Positions 7,160 through 17,550 are shown, counted from the stretch's first letter. The stretch: DNA of 64,000 bases from Verrucomicrobiota bacterium (GCA_003218975.1 QHPD01000101.1:1-64000); one strand, 5' to 3'. Notes: generated by a model not told the origin, from the letters alone. Made by a program: numbers and translations.

Positions 7160-9729
7160 ATGACGATGTTGACCAGCTTTTTCGGGACGACCACGACGTT
7201 GCCAACGGTCTTGCCGGTAATGAATTTTTGAATCCTGGGATTCGCGAGCGCCGCGGTTTTCATTTCTTCTTGGGTCGCCGAAATCGACATCTTCATTCGG
7301 TCGCGCACTTTTCCGTTCACTTGAATGACGACTTCAACTTCGTCCTCGACCAGGAATCGTTCATCGTGGGCTGGCCATTTCTGTTCGGTAATATCGCCGA
7401 GGTCATCTCGGAACCTTGCGTTTAACTTTTCCCAAAGTTCGGAAGCGAGATGCGGCGCGAATGGATTGAGCAAAACGAGAAAGGTCCGCATCGCGGATAA
7501 AGGAATCGTCTCTGCGTTAGTAAATGCGTTTACCAAAATCATCATCTGCGAGATGCCGGTGTTAAACGAAAACGACTCAATGTCTTCGGTGACTTTTTTG
7601 ATGGTGGCATGGGTCACCTTCTGCTGCGCCCTATCTGGATCGACATGTTTGATTTTGTCGGATAACTCCCAGTTGCCTTCTTGACTTTCGCTCATGAACA
7701 GACGCCAGACGCGCGCGAGAAAACGCGCCACGCCTTCGACGCCGCGCATGCTCCAGGGTTTCATCTGCTCCAGCGGCCCCATAAACATCTCATAACAGCG
7801 GAATGCGTCCGTGCCGTACTGGTCGATCACGTCGTCAGGGTTCACGATGTTCCCGCGCGATTTCGACATCTTCTGATTGTCTTCGCCAAGGATAATTCCC
7901 TGATTCACCAAGCGCTGGAACGGCTCCGGCTTGGAAACATAGCCAAGGTCGAACAACACCTTGTGCCAGAAACGCGCGTAAAGCAGATGCAGCACGGCGT
8001 GCTCGGTGCCGCCGACGTACAAGTCCACGCCACCCGGCGCGCGGCCTCCCATCCAGTAGCGCTCCGCTTCTTCGCCGACGAAGCGTTTGTCGTTATGCGG
8101 ATCGCAAAATCTGAGGTAATACCAGCACGAACCGGCCCACTGCGGCATGGTGTTTGTCTCGCGCAGCGCTTTGTCGGAATAACGAACCCAATCTTTCGCT
8201 TTCGCCAGTGGCGGTTCGCCGGTTCCGGTTGGCTTATAATCTTCCAGCGGCGGTGGAACGATCGGCAGTTCATTTTCGCCGAGCGCCTCGTGCTTTCCGT
8301 CCTTCCAAACAATGGGCAGCGGCTCGCCCCAATAACGTTGCCTCGAAAACAACCAGTCGCGCAGCTTGTAATTGATCGCACCTTTTCCGGCGCCGTGTTG
8401 CTCAAGCCATTTGGTGATTTTCTTTTTCGCTTCCGAACTTGGCAGCCCGTCAATTACAGGCGAGTTGATCGCAACTCCTTCGCCAACAAAGCCAATCGCA
8501 TTTTCGTCTCCCGGCGGCTGCACCACTTCGCGGATCGGCAGATCGAATTTTTGAGCGAACTCCAGATCGCGCTCATCGTGGGCAGGTACGCCCATGATTG
8601 CACCTGTGCCGTAACCGAGTAGCACATAATCAGCGACCCAGATCGGAATTCGCTCGCTGTTCACCGGATTAATTGCATATGCGCCGCTGAAGACACCGGT
8701 TTTTTCTTTTGCAAGATCCGTCCGCTCCAGGTCGCTCTTGCGCGCGGCGCGCTCGCGATATTCACGAACGGCCGGCCATTGTTCTTCTGTGACGATTAAA
8801 TCGACTAGTGAATGCTCGGGGGCCAGCACCATGTAAGTTGCGCCATAAAGCGTGTCGGGGCGTGTCGTAAACACACGGATGGTAGGGACGCGGCGCTGCT
8901 TACCGGGATCAGCGAATCCGGCGACAGGGAAATCGATTTCAGCGCCTTCGCTGCGTCCGATCCAATTGCGCTGGAGCAATTTGATTCCCTCAGGCCAATC
9001 GAGTCCTTCAAGTTCATTTAGCAATCGCTCCGCATATGCCATGATTCGTAACATCCATTGCCGCATCGGGCGCCGAACGACCGGAAATCCACCGAGCTCG
9101 CTTTTTCCATCGACGACTTCTTCGTTGGCCAAGACTGTGCCTAGCTCAGGGCACCAGTTCACTGGCACATCGGCGACGTAAGCGAGCCGGACCGCGTCGG
9201 GGTTTTCGCCGCGATAAGTTGAAATCGGCTCGGCTCTATTGGTCGCCGGATTGAACCAAGAATTGTAAATCTGCAGAAAAATCCACTGTGTCCACTTGTA
9301 ATAGCCCGGATCGGTGGTGTTGATCTCTCGCTGCCAATCGTATGAAAAACCGATCCGTTGGAGCTGTCTCTTAAATTTCGCCATGTTCTCGCGCGTCGTG
9401 ATCGCCGGATGCTCTCCAGTTTTAATCGCGTATTGCTCTGCCGGCAGCCCAAAAGCATCCCAGCCCATCGGATGCAAAACATTGAAGCCGCGCATGCGTT
9501 TGTAACGCGCGACGATATCAGTAGCGGTATAACCCTCGGGATGTCCGACGTGCAAACCCGCTCCACTCGGGTAAGGGAACATATCTAGGACGTAAAATTT
9601 CGGCTTGGATGGATCGAAATTTTGTTCGCCGGGATTTGGTGCGTGAAAAGGCTGCCGTTCTTCCCAGATCGCCTGCCATTTCGGTTCGATCTGATCGAAT
9701 GGATACGGTTTGCGGCGCTCACTGCTCAT
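7156..9729 (-). CDS. leuS: Leucyl-tRNA synthetase
   Basis: Cytosolic class I synthetase that charges tRNA-Leu, 857 residues, normal for bacteria. The HIGH motif appears as HVGH (60-63) in [14 protein letters not shown], the KMSKS motif is at 620-624, and the CP1 editing insertion lies between ([34 protein letters not shown]). The C-terminal anticodon domain is complete and ends in a VQVNGKVR-type region ([11 protein letters not shown]). The start ATG at 9729 is 42 nt from the divergent rdgB start, so the two share a short promoter region. mscL overlaps its stop by 4 nt. Confidence 0.98.
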   Translation of the reverse strand: MSSERRKPYPFDQIEPKWQAIWEERQPFHAPNPGEQNFDPSKPKFYVLDMFPYPSGAGLHVGHPEGYTATDIVARYKRMRGFNVLHPMGWDAFGLPAEQYAIKTGEHPAITTRENMAKFKRQLQRIGFSYDWQREINTTDPGYYKWTQWIFLQIYNSWFNPATNRAEPISTYRGENPDAVRLAYVADVPVNWCPELGTVLANEEVVDGKSELGGFPVVRRPMRQWMLRIMAYAERLLNELEGLDWPEGIKLLQRNWIGRSEGAEIDFPVAGFADPGKQRRVPTIRVFTTRPDTLYGATYMVLAPEHSLVDLIVTEEQWPAVREYRERAARKSDLERTDLAKEKTGVFSGAYAINPVNSERIPIWVADYVLLGYGTGAIMGVPAHDERDLEFAQKFDLPIREVVQPPGDENAIGFVGEGVAINSPVIDGLPSSEAKKKITKWLEQHGAGKGAINYKLRDWLFSRQRYWGEPLPIVWKDGKHEALGENELPIVPPPLEDYKPTGTGEPPLAKAKDWVRYSDKALRETNTMPQWAGSCWYYLRFCDPHNDKRFVGEEAERYWMGGRAPGGVDLYVGGTEHAVLHLLYARFWHKVLFDLGYVSKPEPFQRLVNQGIILGEDNQKMSKSRGNIVNPDDVIDQYGTDAFRCYEMFMGPLEQMKPWSMRGVEGVARFLARVWRLFMSESQEGNWELSDKIKHVDPDRAQQKVTHATIKKVTEDIESFSFNTGISQMMILVNAFTNAETIPLSAMRTFLVLLNPFAPHLASELWEKLNARFRDDLGDITEQKWPAHDERFLVEDEVEVVIQVNGKVRDRMKMSISATQEEMKTAALANPRIQKFITGKTVGNVVVVPKKLVNIVI

Positions 9730-9771
9730 TGGAAACTATCCCTTAGCAAAGCAGGAAAGCAGGAAAAGAAA

Positions 9772-10371
9772 ATGGATTTACTGCTCGCCACACACAATGC
9801 GCACAAGACCCGCGAGATTCAGAAGATTCTCGGGCAGGAGTTCGCAGTCAGCGATTTGCGCGCGCATGCTGAAATTCCCGACATACATGAAAACGGGAAA
9901 TCATTCGAAGAAAATGCAACGCTGAAAGCAGTCGCTGCCTCCAAGTATTTTCCGGCGCTCGTTGTCGCGGATGATTCCGGTCTGGAAGTCGATGCGCTCG
10001 GTGGCGCGCCCGGAATTTTGTCGGCGCGCTATGCGGGTCAAAATGCGAGCGATAAACAAAACATCGACAAATTACTGGGCGAGCTTGCCCGGGTCGGGGC
10101 GAGAGCCAAACGATCGGCGCGCTTTCGTTGCGTAATTGCGCTGGCGCGGAAGGGTAAATTGCTGGGGACGTTCGAGGGAATGATCGAGGGAATGATCACC
10201 GAGCAAGCGCGCGGGCTGCGCGGATTCGGCTACGATCCCATTTTCGTTCCGCGCGGATTCGAAGAGACTTTTGCAGAGCTGCCCGCGGAGCTGAAGAACT
10301 CGATCAGCCACCGGGCCAAAGCGATCCGCGCCCTTGCCGCTAAACTTGGAACTCTTAGGACGGATGATTAA
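9772..10371 (+). CDS. rdgB: XTP/dITP pyrophosphatase (house-cleaning Ham1 family)
   Basis: Cytosolic enzyme that hydrolyses non-canonical purine triphosphates (dITP, XTP) to monophosphates, keeping them out of DNA and RNA. The 199-residue protein shows the family motifs ATHNAHKTREI at the N-terminus, VADDSGLEVDAL, SARYAG, FGYDPIFVP and SHRAKAI. ATG at 9772 was chosen because AGGAAAAG lies at good spacing and the conserved domain begins there. Its stop overlaps the stop of the convergent exbD gene through a shared TTAA, so the two transcripts must overlap at their 3' ends. Confidence 0.95.
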   Translation: MDLLLATHNAHKTREIQKILGQEFAVSDLRAHAEIPDIHENGKSFEENATLKAVAASKYFPALVVADDSGLEVDALGGAPGILSARYAGQNASDKQNIDKLLGELARVGARAKRSARFRCVIALARKGKLLGTFEGMIEGMITEQARGLRGFGYDPIFVPRGFEETFAELPAELKNSISHRAKAIRALAAKLGTLRTDD

Positions 10372-10829
10372 GGGCCGGGTGGTGGCGGGGCGGCGGGAGG
10401 CGGTCCAGAAGCGGCGGGACCAGCGGCTGCCCTGATTTGATACCCCACTTTTGTAATTCCAACCTGCCGAACTTTATCGAGGACTCCGATGACATCGCCG
10501 TACACGGCCGTCGGAGCTGCGCTGATCGAGATTTTGATGTCCGGATTTCCCCTGTGGAGTTCAAAAAGCCGCGGGAGGACTTGGTCTTGTGCGACGTACT
10601 GGTTATCGAAAAATACCGCGTTTCCCTCGAGCACTTTTACGGAGACGAAATCCTTTACTCCGCTTGGCGGAGGCCCCTGTGCGGCTGGCAAATTGACCCG
10701 AATACCTTTCATGTGAGCCTGGCTCAGGCTTACCATCATAAAGCTTGCGAGCAAAAAGAACATGATGTCGATCAGTGGAATGATCTCAATGCGCGCTCGT
10801 TTGTGCGGAACTGGCGAAGAGATTCTCAT
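10368..10829 (-). CDS. ExbD/TolR-type biopolymer transport protein, second copy
   Basis: Inner-membrane partner of an ExbB-type proton channel. The 153-residue protein has the family's N-terminal short cytoplasmic segment, then a single membrane helix with IIPLIDIMFFLLASFMMVSL containing the conserved proton-carrying Asp, then a periplasmic domain. The first 50 residues are nearly identical to the other ExbD in this operon, while the periplasmic part has diverged and ends in a Pro/Ala/Gly-rich tail, so they look like duplicated genes with divided roles. It is the last gene of the operon, 10 nt after tonB. Confidence 0.9.
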   Translation of the reverse strand: MRISSPVPHKRARIEIIPLIDIMFFLLASFMMVSLSQAHMKGIRVNLPAAQGPPPSGVKDFVSVKVLEGNAVFFDNQYVAQDQVLPRLFELHRGNPDIKISISAAPTAVYGDVIGVLDKVRQVGITKVGYQIRAAAGPAASGPPPAAPPPPGP

Positions 10830-10839
10830 ACTGATGGAG

Positions 10840-11454
10840 TTAGTACGATGCCCCCGTCATAGTAAAGGTGATGGGAATCCTGACCTTGGACACTGAGCCG
10901 GGTCTAAATCTCCAACGTCGGAAGGTGCTCACGGCGGCGTCATCTAGTATAGAGTTCCCAATACTTTGCGTGACAGAAGCGTTAGTCACATTGCCACTTG
11001 CTGGGTCAACCTCCACGGTGATCACTCCACTTCCCATGATCTTATGCGCGCGCGCCTCGTACGGGTAAGGCGGACGCGGATTGTAAACGGCAAGCGCTTT
11101 TGCTTGGGACATCGACAGTGCGGCAGCCTTAATCGGCGTGAATTTTGGTTGTTGCGCCGATGGCGGTGGCCGCGGTGGTGGTGTTCTTTCCTCGACGAAC
11201 TCCGGCTTAATCTCGGGCGGCGGAGGTGGCTCCGGCAACGGAATATCCTCCGGCGGCGGCGTGGCCTCCGGTGGCGCCAGCGTCGCCTCGACGACCTGCG
11301 GCGGTTGAGGAGGAAGCTCTACTGCAACGGCCTCGCGTTTTTGAGCCAATGCAACCGCTGTGAGGTGGATCGCTAGCGCAACGCCAAACGCGGTCCACAA
11401 ATACCACCGCGGTGGCGGCCGGTACATTAGCGGTCTTACTTGCGTTACTGCCAT
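10840..11454 (-). CDS. tonB: TonB-like energy transducer
   Basis: Links the ExbB/ExbD proton motor to outer-membrane receptors. The 204 residues comprise a short cytoplasmic N-terminus, one membrane helix (WTAFGVALAIHLTAVAL, about 20-36), a Pro-rich periplasmic linker (about 45-100, runs of PPP and PEPPPPP) and a C-terminal TonB domain with YNPRPPYPYEARA, GSGVITVEVD and RRWRFRPG. This makes a normal TonB layout with a fairly short linker. It is third in the exbB-exbD-tonB-exbD operon, 7 nt from its upstream neighbour. No receptor gene is in the window. Confidence 0.9.
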   Translation of the reverse strand: MAVTQVRPLMYRPPPRWYLWTAFGVALAIHLTAVALAQKREAVAVELPPQPPQVVEATLAPPEATPPPEDIPLPEPPPPPEIKPEFVEERTPPPRPPPSAQQPKFTPIKAAALSMSQAKALAVYNPRPPYPYEARAHKIMGSGVITVEVDPASGNVTNASVTQSIGNSILDDAAVSTFRRWRFRPGSVSKVRIPITFTMTGASY

Positions 11455-11461
11455 AACAAAA

Positions 11462-11899
11462 TCAGCGCGGTCCGCCGGGAACTCCTTTGAGCGATTCGCT
11501 CCTAATTTCGAACGAGACTTTATAGTAGCCGGACGAGCGGATTATATCGAGCGCATGGGCAACGTTTAGGTGGGCCGAGTCCCGATCGCCCCGCATAAAT
11601 ACTTTCGCGTCGGGGGCCGTTTGATGCGCCTGTCGCAGACGATTCAGCAGTTCGTCGTCACTGACTTGGTCCTTGTCGTAGAAGTAATGGCCATCTTTAT
11701 CGACGGAGACGCTGAGGTACTCGCGTTTTGTCTGTGTTTCACCCGAAACGCCGGAGGGGAGGTTCACCTTGATCCCTTTCATGTGCACCTGGCTCAAGCT
11801 CACCATCATGAAACTGGCAAGCAGAAAGAACATGATGTCGATCAACGGGATGATCTCGATCCGCGCTTTCTTGTGTGGAATTGGCGAGGTTACGTACAT
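11462..11899 (-). CDS. exbD: ExbD/TolR-type biopolymer transport protein, first copy
   Basis: Inner-membrane subunit of the ExbB-ExbD proton motor, 145 residues. The N-terminus PHKKARIEIIPLIDIMFFLLASFMMVSL contains the membrane helix with the conserved Asp; the rest is a small periplasmic domain (YLSVSVDKDGHYFYDKDQVS onwards). It follows exbB by 19 nt and precedes tonB by 7 nt. The second ExbD at the operon's end shares the membrane part but not the periplasmic surface, so the complex may contain a mixed ExbD pair. Confidence 0.92.
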   Translation of the reverse strand: MYVTSPIPHKKARIEIIPLIDIMFFLLASFMMVSLSQVHMKGIKVNLPSGVSGETQTKREYLSVSVDKDGHYFYDKDQVSDDELLNRLRQAHQTAPDAKVFMRGDRDSAHLNVAHALDIIRSSGYYKVSFEIRSESLKGVPGGPR

Positions 11900-11918
11900 T
11901 GAATAGCTTAAAATATCT

Positions 11919-12875
11919 TTAGATCGACGAGCCTTTGCCAGCTGGGGCTTTCGTCGCGAAGTCCAGTTCCCGCGCCGCGGTTTGTGCTCCTAACATCACT
12001 TCCAGGTTTGTGGCTGCCGTCTGCAATTCGAACTCCAAGTTAGACACTCGGGAAGTAAAAAAATTAAACGGAATCAGAGCGAAGATGGCAATGCCGAGAC
12101 CGCACGCCGTGGCAATAAGCGCCTCGGCAATACCGCCGGTGACGGCTTGGACCGCCAGCTCTTCGTTGCCGAGAAAACTGAACGACCTAATAAGACCGGT
12201 AATCGTACCTAACAGACCGAGCAACGGCGCCAGTGTGACCAGCGTGTCCATCACCACAAGAAACCGGCCAGCGCGTTTGATTTCGATGCCGGCAGCGACT
12301 TGCAATGCACCTTGCAGCGAGGCGTGCTGGTGATTGAGGCCATTCCACATCATGCGCAGAACTGGATCGCGCGATCCGCGGGAAAGCCGGGAGGCCTCGG
12401 TGGTGTCGCCGTTTTCAATCGCCGTGAACACTTTCTCGATCCGTTTGGGGTCCCGTCGGAACCAGCGGCCAGTCCACCAAAAGATTCGCTCAATCACCAC
12501 GGTGAGCCCGATGATTGATACAATCAAAATCGGCCACATGATTGGACCGCCCTTGTGGAACTTGTCGATCAACCAATTACTCCCGAGCACGCCGCCGGTG
12601 GGTTTCGCTTCAGCCGCTGGGGACGGGCTTTCGGCTGCGGTCGGCGCAGGGCTTAATGTAGCGGTGACCGTCGCTTCTGGCGCGGGAGCTCCGGCAGGAG
12701 GAGCGCTTGCTCCCGGTGGCAGCTGTGCCGGGGCGGCGGGATTCACTAGAGCCCCCGCGGCCGGACTCATAGCCGGCGCTCCGCGCGGAGATGCTTGTGG
12801 CGCGGCGGGAGATTGCGCAAGCGAAGTTAGCGCGAGCGCGAGTGAAGATAGGCAGACAATGAGTGATGTTTTCAT
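11919..12875 (-). CDS. exbB: ExbB/TolQ/MotA-family proton channel with signal peptide
   Basis: Inner-membrane proton channel that energises TonB. Unlike E. coli ExbB, this 318-residue protein begins with a cleavable-looking signal peptide (MKTSLIVCLSSLALALTSLAQ) and an Ala/Pro-rich periplasmic stretch up to about residue 95. Three membrane helices follow: one at about 113-136 (PIMWPILIVSIIGLTVVIER), a second in TLAPLLGLLGTITGLI, and a third in IATACGLGIAIFALIPFNFF. The latter two are the conserved MotA_ExbB core. The signal-peptide form is common in Planctomycetes and Verrucomicrobia. It is the first gene of the four-gene operon. Confidence 0.93.
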   Translation of the reverse strand: MKTSLIVCLSSLALALTSLAQSPAAPQASPRGAPAMSPAAGALVNPAAPAQLPPGASAPPAGAPAPEATVTATLSPAPTAAESPSPAAEAKPTGGVLGSNWLIDKFHKGGPIMWPILIVSIIGLTVVIERIFWWTGRWFRRDPKRIEKVFTAIENGDTTEASRLSRGSRDPVLRMMWNGLNHQHASLQGALQVAAGIEIKRAGRFLVVMDTLVTLAPLLGLLGTITGLIRSFSFLGNEELAVQAVTGGIAEALIATACGLGIAIFALIPFNFFTSRVSNLEFELQTAATNLEVMLGAQTAARELDFATKAPAGKGSSI

Positions 12876-12916
12876 AGTAGAAGCACGAATTTGGTGAATG
12901 GCTCGATTAGATGCGA

Positions 12917-12935
12917 GTTTCCGATTATCGGAAAC
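12917..12935. promoter_or_regulatory. Candidate operator palindrome upstream of the exb/ton operon
   Basis: GTTTCCGA (12917-12924) and TCGGAAAC (12928-12935) form a perfect 8-bp inverted repeat with a 3-nt centre, about 42-60 nt before the exbB ATG. This is the right place for a repressor or activator site. It does not look like a Fur box, so the regulator is unknown. Confidence 0.45.
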
Positions 12936-13070
12936 CGAGTAGTTGCGAGTCGAGAAAAAATTTTCACTTTTTTGTGACCCTTTACCCTTTTAAGATCGCA
13001 TCTTTAATTCGTAATATCTCTACTCGCAGGATGTAAGGCAAGCGTGTTTCAACCGCCACTGGTGCGCAGC

Positions 13071-14726
13071 CTATTTTTCGCCCAAATATTCCCAGCGTTG
13101 CAGCGCGATTGGAACGTTACCATTTTTCCAGACGAAATCGTCGAACGCACGAAGATTGAACTTGTCGCCCTGGTGCATCCGCGCGTCAGCGAGAAATTTT
13201 ATGATCTCGAGTTTGCCGACCTGATACGAGATGGCTCCGCCCGGGCTCGTGGCGAAAGCGATCGCTTCCTGGCGCGCGGTCTGTTCGTCCATCGGGACTT
13301 TTTCCTTTAGATATTTCGCGGCTTGTTCCAGCGTGAATTCGCCGAGCGCGAGTTTCACGTCCACTTCCACGCGCAGCGCGCGCAGCCGCATGAAATTGTA
13401 GATGATCTCGCGCGTATGCGGGCTGTCGTCGAAGAGCCCGGCTTGCAACATCATTTCCTCAGTGTAAAAGCCGATCCCCTCGTTCGCGCCGGAGTCGTAA
13501 TAGTGGCGCCTTATCGGGTTTTCATTTTTCCAGGAAAGACAGAGCTGAAAGTAATGACCCGGAATTCCTTCATGAACGGTGATCGGCCGCGGATCTTCGG
13601 CAGTCGCGCGCCAGAAATAACCCAGTTTAGTTGAAGGCTCGGTCACATAACGAATGCAATTCTGGTTTAATCGCGATGGCGAGGTGAAATCGTCAATTTC
13701 ACCGAATCCTTGCAGCGCGCGCAAATATTCCGGCATTGGTCGCAGCGTGTAATGCTGAACCCAATTGGGGACGGTGAGGATGCCACGCTCCTCGAGAAAT
13801 TTCCGGATTTGAAGTTCTCTTGCCGCCGCGTCTTTGATCCAGTCGTCGATGTTGTCTGCGATCTTTAGCGGCGGCACGTCTTTGTTGCGATTCTTTTCGT
13901 AAGTTTCGAACGCCACGGCGCGATTCCATTCTTGTTGGCCCATCGCCAGAACTCGCTCAGGCGAATAGGGGAGTAACGCCACATCTAGCAGAAAGAAAAC
14001 GTAGGCATCGCGACCGAGCGCAGTTTCTTGCGGAAGCGATGGCAATTTTTCTTGAAGCCACTGCCGAAATTTTTCCAGCGCGTCCGCCGCGCGATCGGTA
14101 GCGCCGTTCAATTTTTGCTGTTTGAGAGTTGTAGATGTTAAGAGCGCGGCCGCCATTTCGCGAAGCCGTGGCCGAATATTTTCGAGCGCTTGCGCGGCGA
14201 CGGTCGCAAACGGCCCAGGCGCATTCGCGAGGTTCTCTTCGCCCTGCTGCAGGATGGGCGGAATATTTTCGATCCGCGTAACAATCTCACGAGATTGTGC
14301 CGCGTTGTACGGTCCTGGTACGGTGAGCGCTTCAACAATCGGAGTGAGTGTTTGCTCGATGTAGAAGTTGGGGTCGCGTTTCCAGCGCGGATTAATATCC
14401 AGTTCCCAGCGCACTCGCGACAAAGCCGAACCGACCAAGCGATAATCGACCCGCTTCGGCATCGGCCATGATCTTACGTCGATCTTTTTCCAGCGCGCCT
14501 CAAACCCAGTGAGATCCTTTCGTTGACTCTCAATCTGAGCGCGCGACCAATCGCGAGTCCCGCCTGGCCGCTCCATCCGGTTCACGTCATCACCCGTGAA
14601 AGGCGCATACTTCGCACGCCACGTCCAGAAATCGTCGGCCAGCTTTTCGAGAGAATCCGCCTGCGTTTGGCTGCTCATGGACAGACCAAGTGAACTCAGG
14701 AGAAGTACAGCGCAGAAATTTTTCAC
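13071..14726 (-). CDS. DUF885 family secreted zinc-peptidase-like protein
   Basis: The 551-residue protein has a signal peptide (MKNFCAVLLLSSLGLSMSSQTQA) and a long helical body typical of DUF885, a family thought to be zinc metallopeptidases. The metal motif HEGIPGH lies at residues 385-391, followed by the typical NEGIGFYTEEMMLQAG (about 416-431), whose Glu is a candidate third ligand. GTG at 14726 was chosen because the signal peptide begins there and it follows the upstream stop by 7 nt. It is probably the last gene of an operon with the PD40 and CocE-like genes. The substrate is unknown. Confidence 0.87.
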   Translation of the reverse strand: MKNFCAVLLLSSLGLSMSSQTQADSLEKLADDFWTWRAKYAPFTGDDVNRMERPGGTRDWSRAQIESQRKDLTGFEARWKKIDVRSWPMPKRVDYRLVGSALSRVRWELDINPRWKRDPNFYIEQTLTPIVEALTVPGPYNAAQSREIVTRIENIPPILQQGEENLANAPGPFATVAAQALENIRPRLREMAAALLTSTTLKQQKLNGATDRAADALEKFRQWLQEKLPSLPQETALGRDAYVFFLLDVALLPYSPERVLAMGQQEWNRAVAFETYEKNRNKDVPPLKIADNIDDWIKDAAARELQIRKFLEERGILTVPNWVQHYTLRPMPEYLRALQGFGEIDDFTSPSRLNQNCIRYVTEPSTKLGYFWRATAEDPRPITVHEGIPGHYFQLCLSWKNENPIRRHYYDSGANEGIGFYTEEMMLQAGLFDDSPHTREIIYNFMRLRALRVEVDVKLALGEFTLEQAAKYLKEKVPMDEQTARQEAIAFATSPGGAISYQVGKLEIIKFLADARMHQGDKFNLRAFDDFVWKNGNVPIALQRWEYLGEK

Positions 14727-14733
14727 GGCAATT

Positions 14734-15723
14734 TCAGTTCGAACTTCTGCGCATTGTGATTGTCGATGGCGTGAGCTCTGGCCGATAGATCGACGCGCCG
14801 TAACAGAGCGCGGCGGATTTTTCACGAGCATAACGAATCTTATTCAGCTTTTCGTCCCAGTGTTCCATGTAAGAGCAATTCGCCATTTTCTTGCTGCCAG
14901 GGATGGGCACATAACGATTCTCTGTAAATGTGAGAAAAGCTGCTTCGCCGGGAAGGGGAATTGGAGCGGCCCAATTCGGCGATAGCCTGACAAAGCGCTG
15001 GCCGATGAGGTCGAGGGCAAAAACCGTATCACCGTCCGTGCTGTTCAAATGCAAATCGAAAAATGCGAGGCGCAACGGTCCTTCGAAAAGGAAATGTTGA
15101 TCTTCATCTTGGTTGTCGTGCAGCAACCCCGAGGCGCCGTAAAACCCCGGCACCTTTCCGAATTCCGTCTCTGTTCCCGTTTTTAAATTGCGAAGCAAGT
15201 AATGTTTTCCATGACCCGGGCCGTTGATCTGATCGTCTTCGTCTTTTGGATCCAAGCGTAATACCAATTCTACAGAACCGTCGGGCGATTTGTAAGCCGG
15301 CACCGGCGTCGCGGCAGGCGATAGAGCTGACAGCGTTGATGTGGATTCGTCCGACTCGATGTTAGTGAAGTACGGCGAGCTTTTCGCCGCAACATACCAG
15401 TCCGGCGCAGCCTCCATTTTTTTCAGTGTTTTGCCGAGAGAATCGGCGCTCCAAAATTCACGAGCGCCATTAGGCTTTTCGCGCGTGAAAACGATCATGC
15501 TGCCGTCCGGTGCGAAAATCGGACCCGAGTCCTGTCCGGAGTTATCATTGGTTAATTGTCGCAGCAGTTTTCCGTCCTCGCGATACAAATAGAGATGGGA
15601 GTGGCTGTTTCCTTCAGCCTGCAAGTATCGGATCGCAATTACAATCTCCGCAGCAGCACGCGCGCTCATCGCCGTTAGCGAGAAAATTCCAGCGATAATC
15701 AGTATTCGAAGTGTGGAAGGCAT
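14734..15723 (-). CDS. Secreted PD40/TolB-like beta-propeller protein
   Basis: A 329-residue exported protein: signal peptide MPSTLRILIIAGIFSLTAMSARA, then WD40-like PD40 blades. The clearest is LRQLTNDNSGQDSGPIFAP followed by DGSMIVFTRE, with further propeller-like strands (YKSPDGSVELVLRLDP; LLRNLKTGTETEFG). Such propellers usually bind proteins or glycans, and no catalytic motif is visible. The ATG at 15723 shares one base with the upstream stop (TAATG), so its translation is likely coupled to the CocE-like gene. The function is unknown. Confidence 0.75.
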   Translation of the reverse strand: MPSTLRILIIAGIFSLTAMSARAAAEIVIAIRYLQAEGNSHSHLYLYREDGKLLRQLTNDNSGQDSGPIFAPDGSMIVFTREKPNGAREFWSADSLGKTLKKMEAAPDWYVAAKSSPYFTNIESDESTSTLSALSPAATPVPAYKSPDGSVELVLRLDPKDEDDQINGPGHGKHYLLRNLKTGTETEFGKVPGFYGASGLLHDNQDEDQHFLFEGPLRLAFFDLHLNSTDGDTVFALDLIGQRFVRLSPNWAAPIPLPGEAAFLTFTENRYVPIPGSKKMANCSYMEHWDEKLNKIRYAREKSAALCYGASIYRPELTPSTITMRRSSN

Positions 15724-17550
15724 TAGCGGAGCGGAAGTTGGATCCCGCTTGGGTGCTCGGCGTCGTGATAGACCCGCACGTGGCAGGTACGCGCGTCCTT
15801 TGCTGTTTCTTCGGCAACAACTCCGCCAGAGCAATAATTCTTCTGCCACAGAATGGAGTTGGGCGAGGAAACGATCAGGCGAAGGCGGCTTCCTTTCATC
15901 AATCGACGAGCAACGAACAGACCGGGATTAAAATCGCAGCGCACGATCTCGCCCGGCTTCACCAGTTTGCCTTCGCGCAGCGATTCGCGATAGCGAAGCC
16001 GGCGAATATCGTTCCAAAGTGCGATGCTGGTGCCATCCGGTTGGATTTCGTAAAGATCGACCGAAAGATCGACATCAGGCGTGTCGATCGATACCCACAA
16101 CGTGAGTCTCGGGCAACCGATGAGCGGCGTTTCGTTCGGCAAGGGATCGGTGTGATAAACCAAGCCATCGGTGCCGATGCTCAGCGCATATGTCTGATCG
16201 ATGGCGAAGGTTTTTTCTTTCGGGTCGATTCCTTCCACGTTCTCACCGCGTTTCGTATCGAGCGGGTCGTAGGTAAACTTGTCCGTACTGCCGCTCGGAT
16301 TATTTTCCGAGAGCAAGCCGGAGCGGAAGACCCCATTGGCGTCGCCATTTTTTGAATCTAGGTAAAAAGTTCGCGGATTCGCAGTTAAAGTTTCGAGGCC
16401 GTCGGCGTATTTCCATTCGCCGTTCGCGCCTGTATTTCCGGGAGCGAGCAAATAATATGCGACGTGGTTCTTGAGGAACTCCGGCTTGGGGCCGTTCTTC
16501 ATCGTCCAGTCGTACCATTGCCGATGCAGGTCGTTAAGATCTACAATTGCCGCGCCGCCAAATTTTACGCCGCCCATTTCGTCGGTCGGTGTGCGCGTGC
16601 CAGCATGGTCCCATGGCCCGATTATGAGAAAATGTTTTGCACGCGCTTCAGGCGAAGCGTTCGCGAGATGATCGCGATAAAAGGTCAGTGCCTTCGAGCT
16701 CGTCGCCGTCGTACTGACCGGTAATGGTCAAAATTGGCAGCGTGATTTTTTGAAATTGCTCGCGAGTTGGCACCATCGCGTCGTAATACGAGTCGGCCGT
16801 GGGATGTTTGAGGATGCGTTGGAAATTCGCGGAAGGATTGCCGACAAACGAATCGAGAGTCTTGAAGGCGATATGTTTCTTGTAGGCATCCAGAAATTTG
16901 CTGCGCCAGAACTTTTGATCGCCGGAAAGATTTTGCTGTCCGGCACGGCCGCTGGTGAGAGTGAGCCATTGCACGTCATAGGTTTCGCCCACGTTATTAA
17001 TCGCGATAGCCAGCGCGAGCGGCGGATGCGCGGCCGCGACGGGGACAATCGTAGCAAGATGCGACGGCAGTTCTTTCGCAGTCGCCCACTGATCAAATCC
17101 TGCGTACGATCCGCCCCACATGGCGACTTTACCGTCGCAGAATGGCTGGCGCGCGAACCACTCGACTGCATCGTGACCGTCGCGCGGCTCCTGCGCGAAC
17201 GGTTCGAATTCGCCTCCGGAATTGCCGCGGCCGCGAACATCGACAAGTGCAAACACGTACCCGTGCGACGCGAAGTAAGCGGCGCGCGCGTGATAGGTGT
17301 CGGAAATGTACGGCGTGAGTGTGAATATGGCCGGCGTCTTCGGCGGTGAACCATCTGATGTTTTCGGCAAGTAGAACGTCGCGTTCAGTTCGACTTTGTC
17401 GCGCATTGGAATTTTCACGGCCCAGCGAAGGTCGTAATCGGCGGGTGGTTTCGCGGGCGATGGCGAAGGCAACGCCGCCGGTGGCGGGGTTTGCGCGAGT
17501 AGAGGCAGCGTCGTGACAGCGAGAGCCACTGAGAGCAACAGGATTTTCAT
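15723..17550 (-). pseudogene. CocE/NonD-family serine hydrolase, frameshifted
   Basis: The X-Pro dipeptidyl-peptidase/cocaine-esterase type family: signal peptide (MKILLLSVALAVTTLPLLAQ), alpha/beta-hydrolase domain and C-terminal jelly-roll domain. The catalytic Ser is in GGSYAG and the Asp in GQYDGDE of the first frame (17550 to about 16700). After DGDELEG the frame runs into a stop at 16648. The expected continuation (ALTFYRDHLANAS, then the catalytic His in IIGPWDHAGT) lies in another frame, which stays open to the stop at 15723. One extra G in GAAGGCACTG near 16700 explains the break. It may be a real mutation or an assembly error; everything else is intact. Confidence 0.85.
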
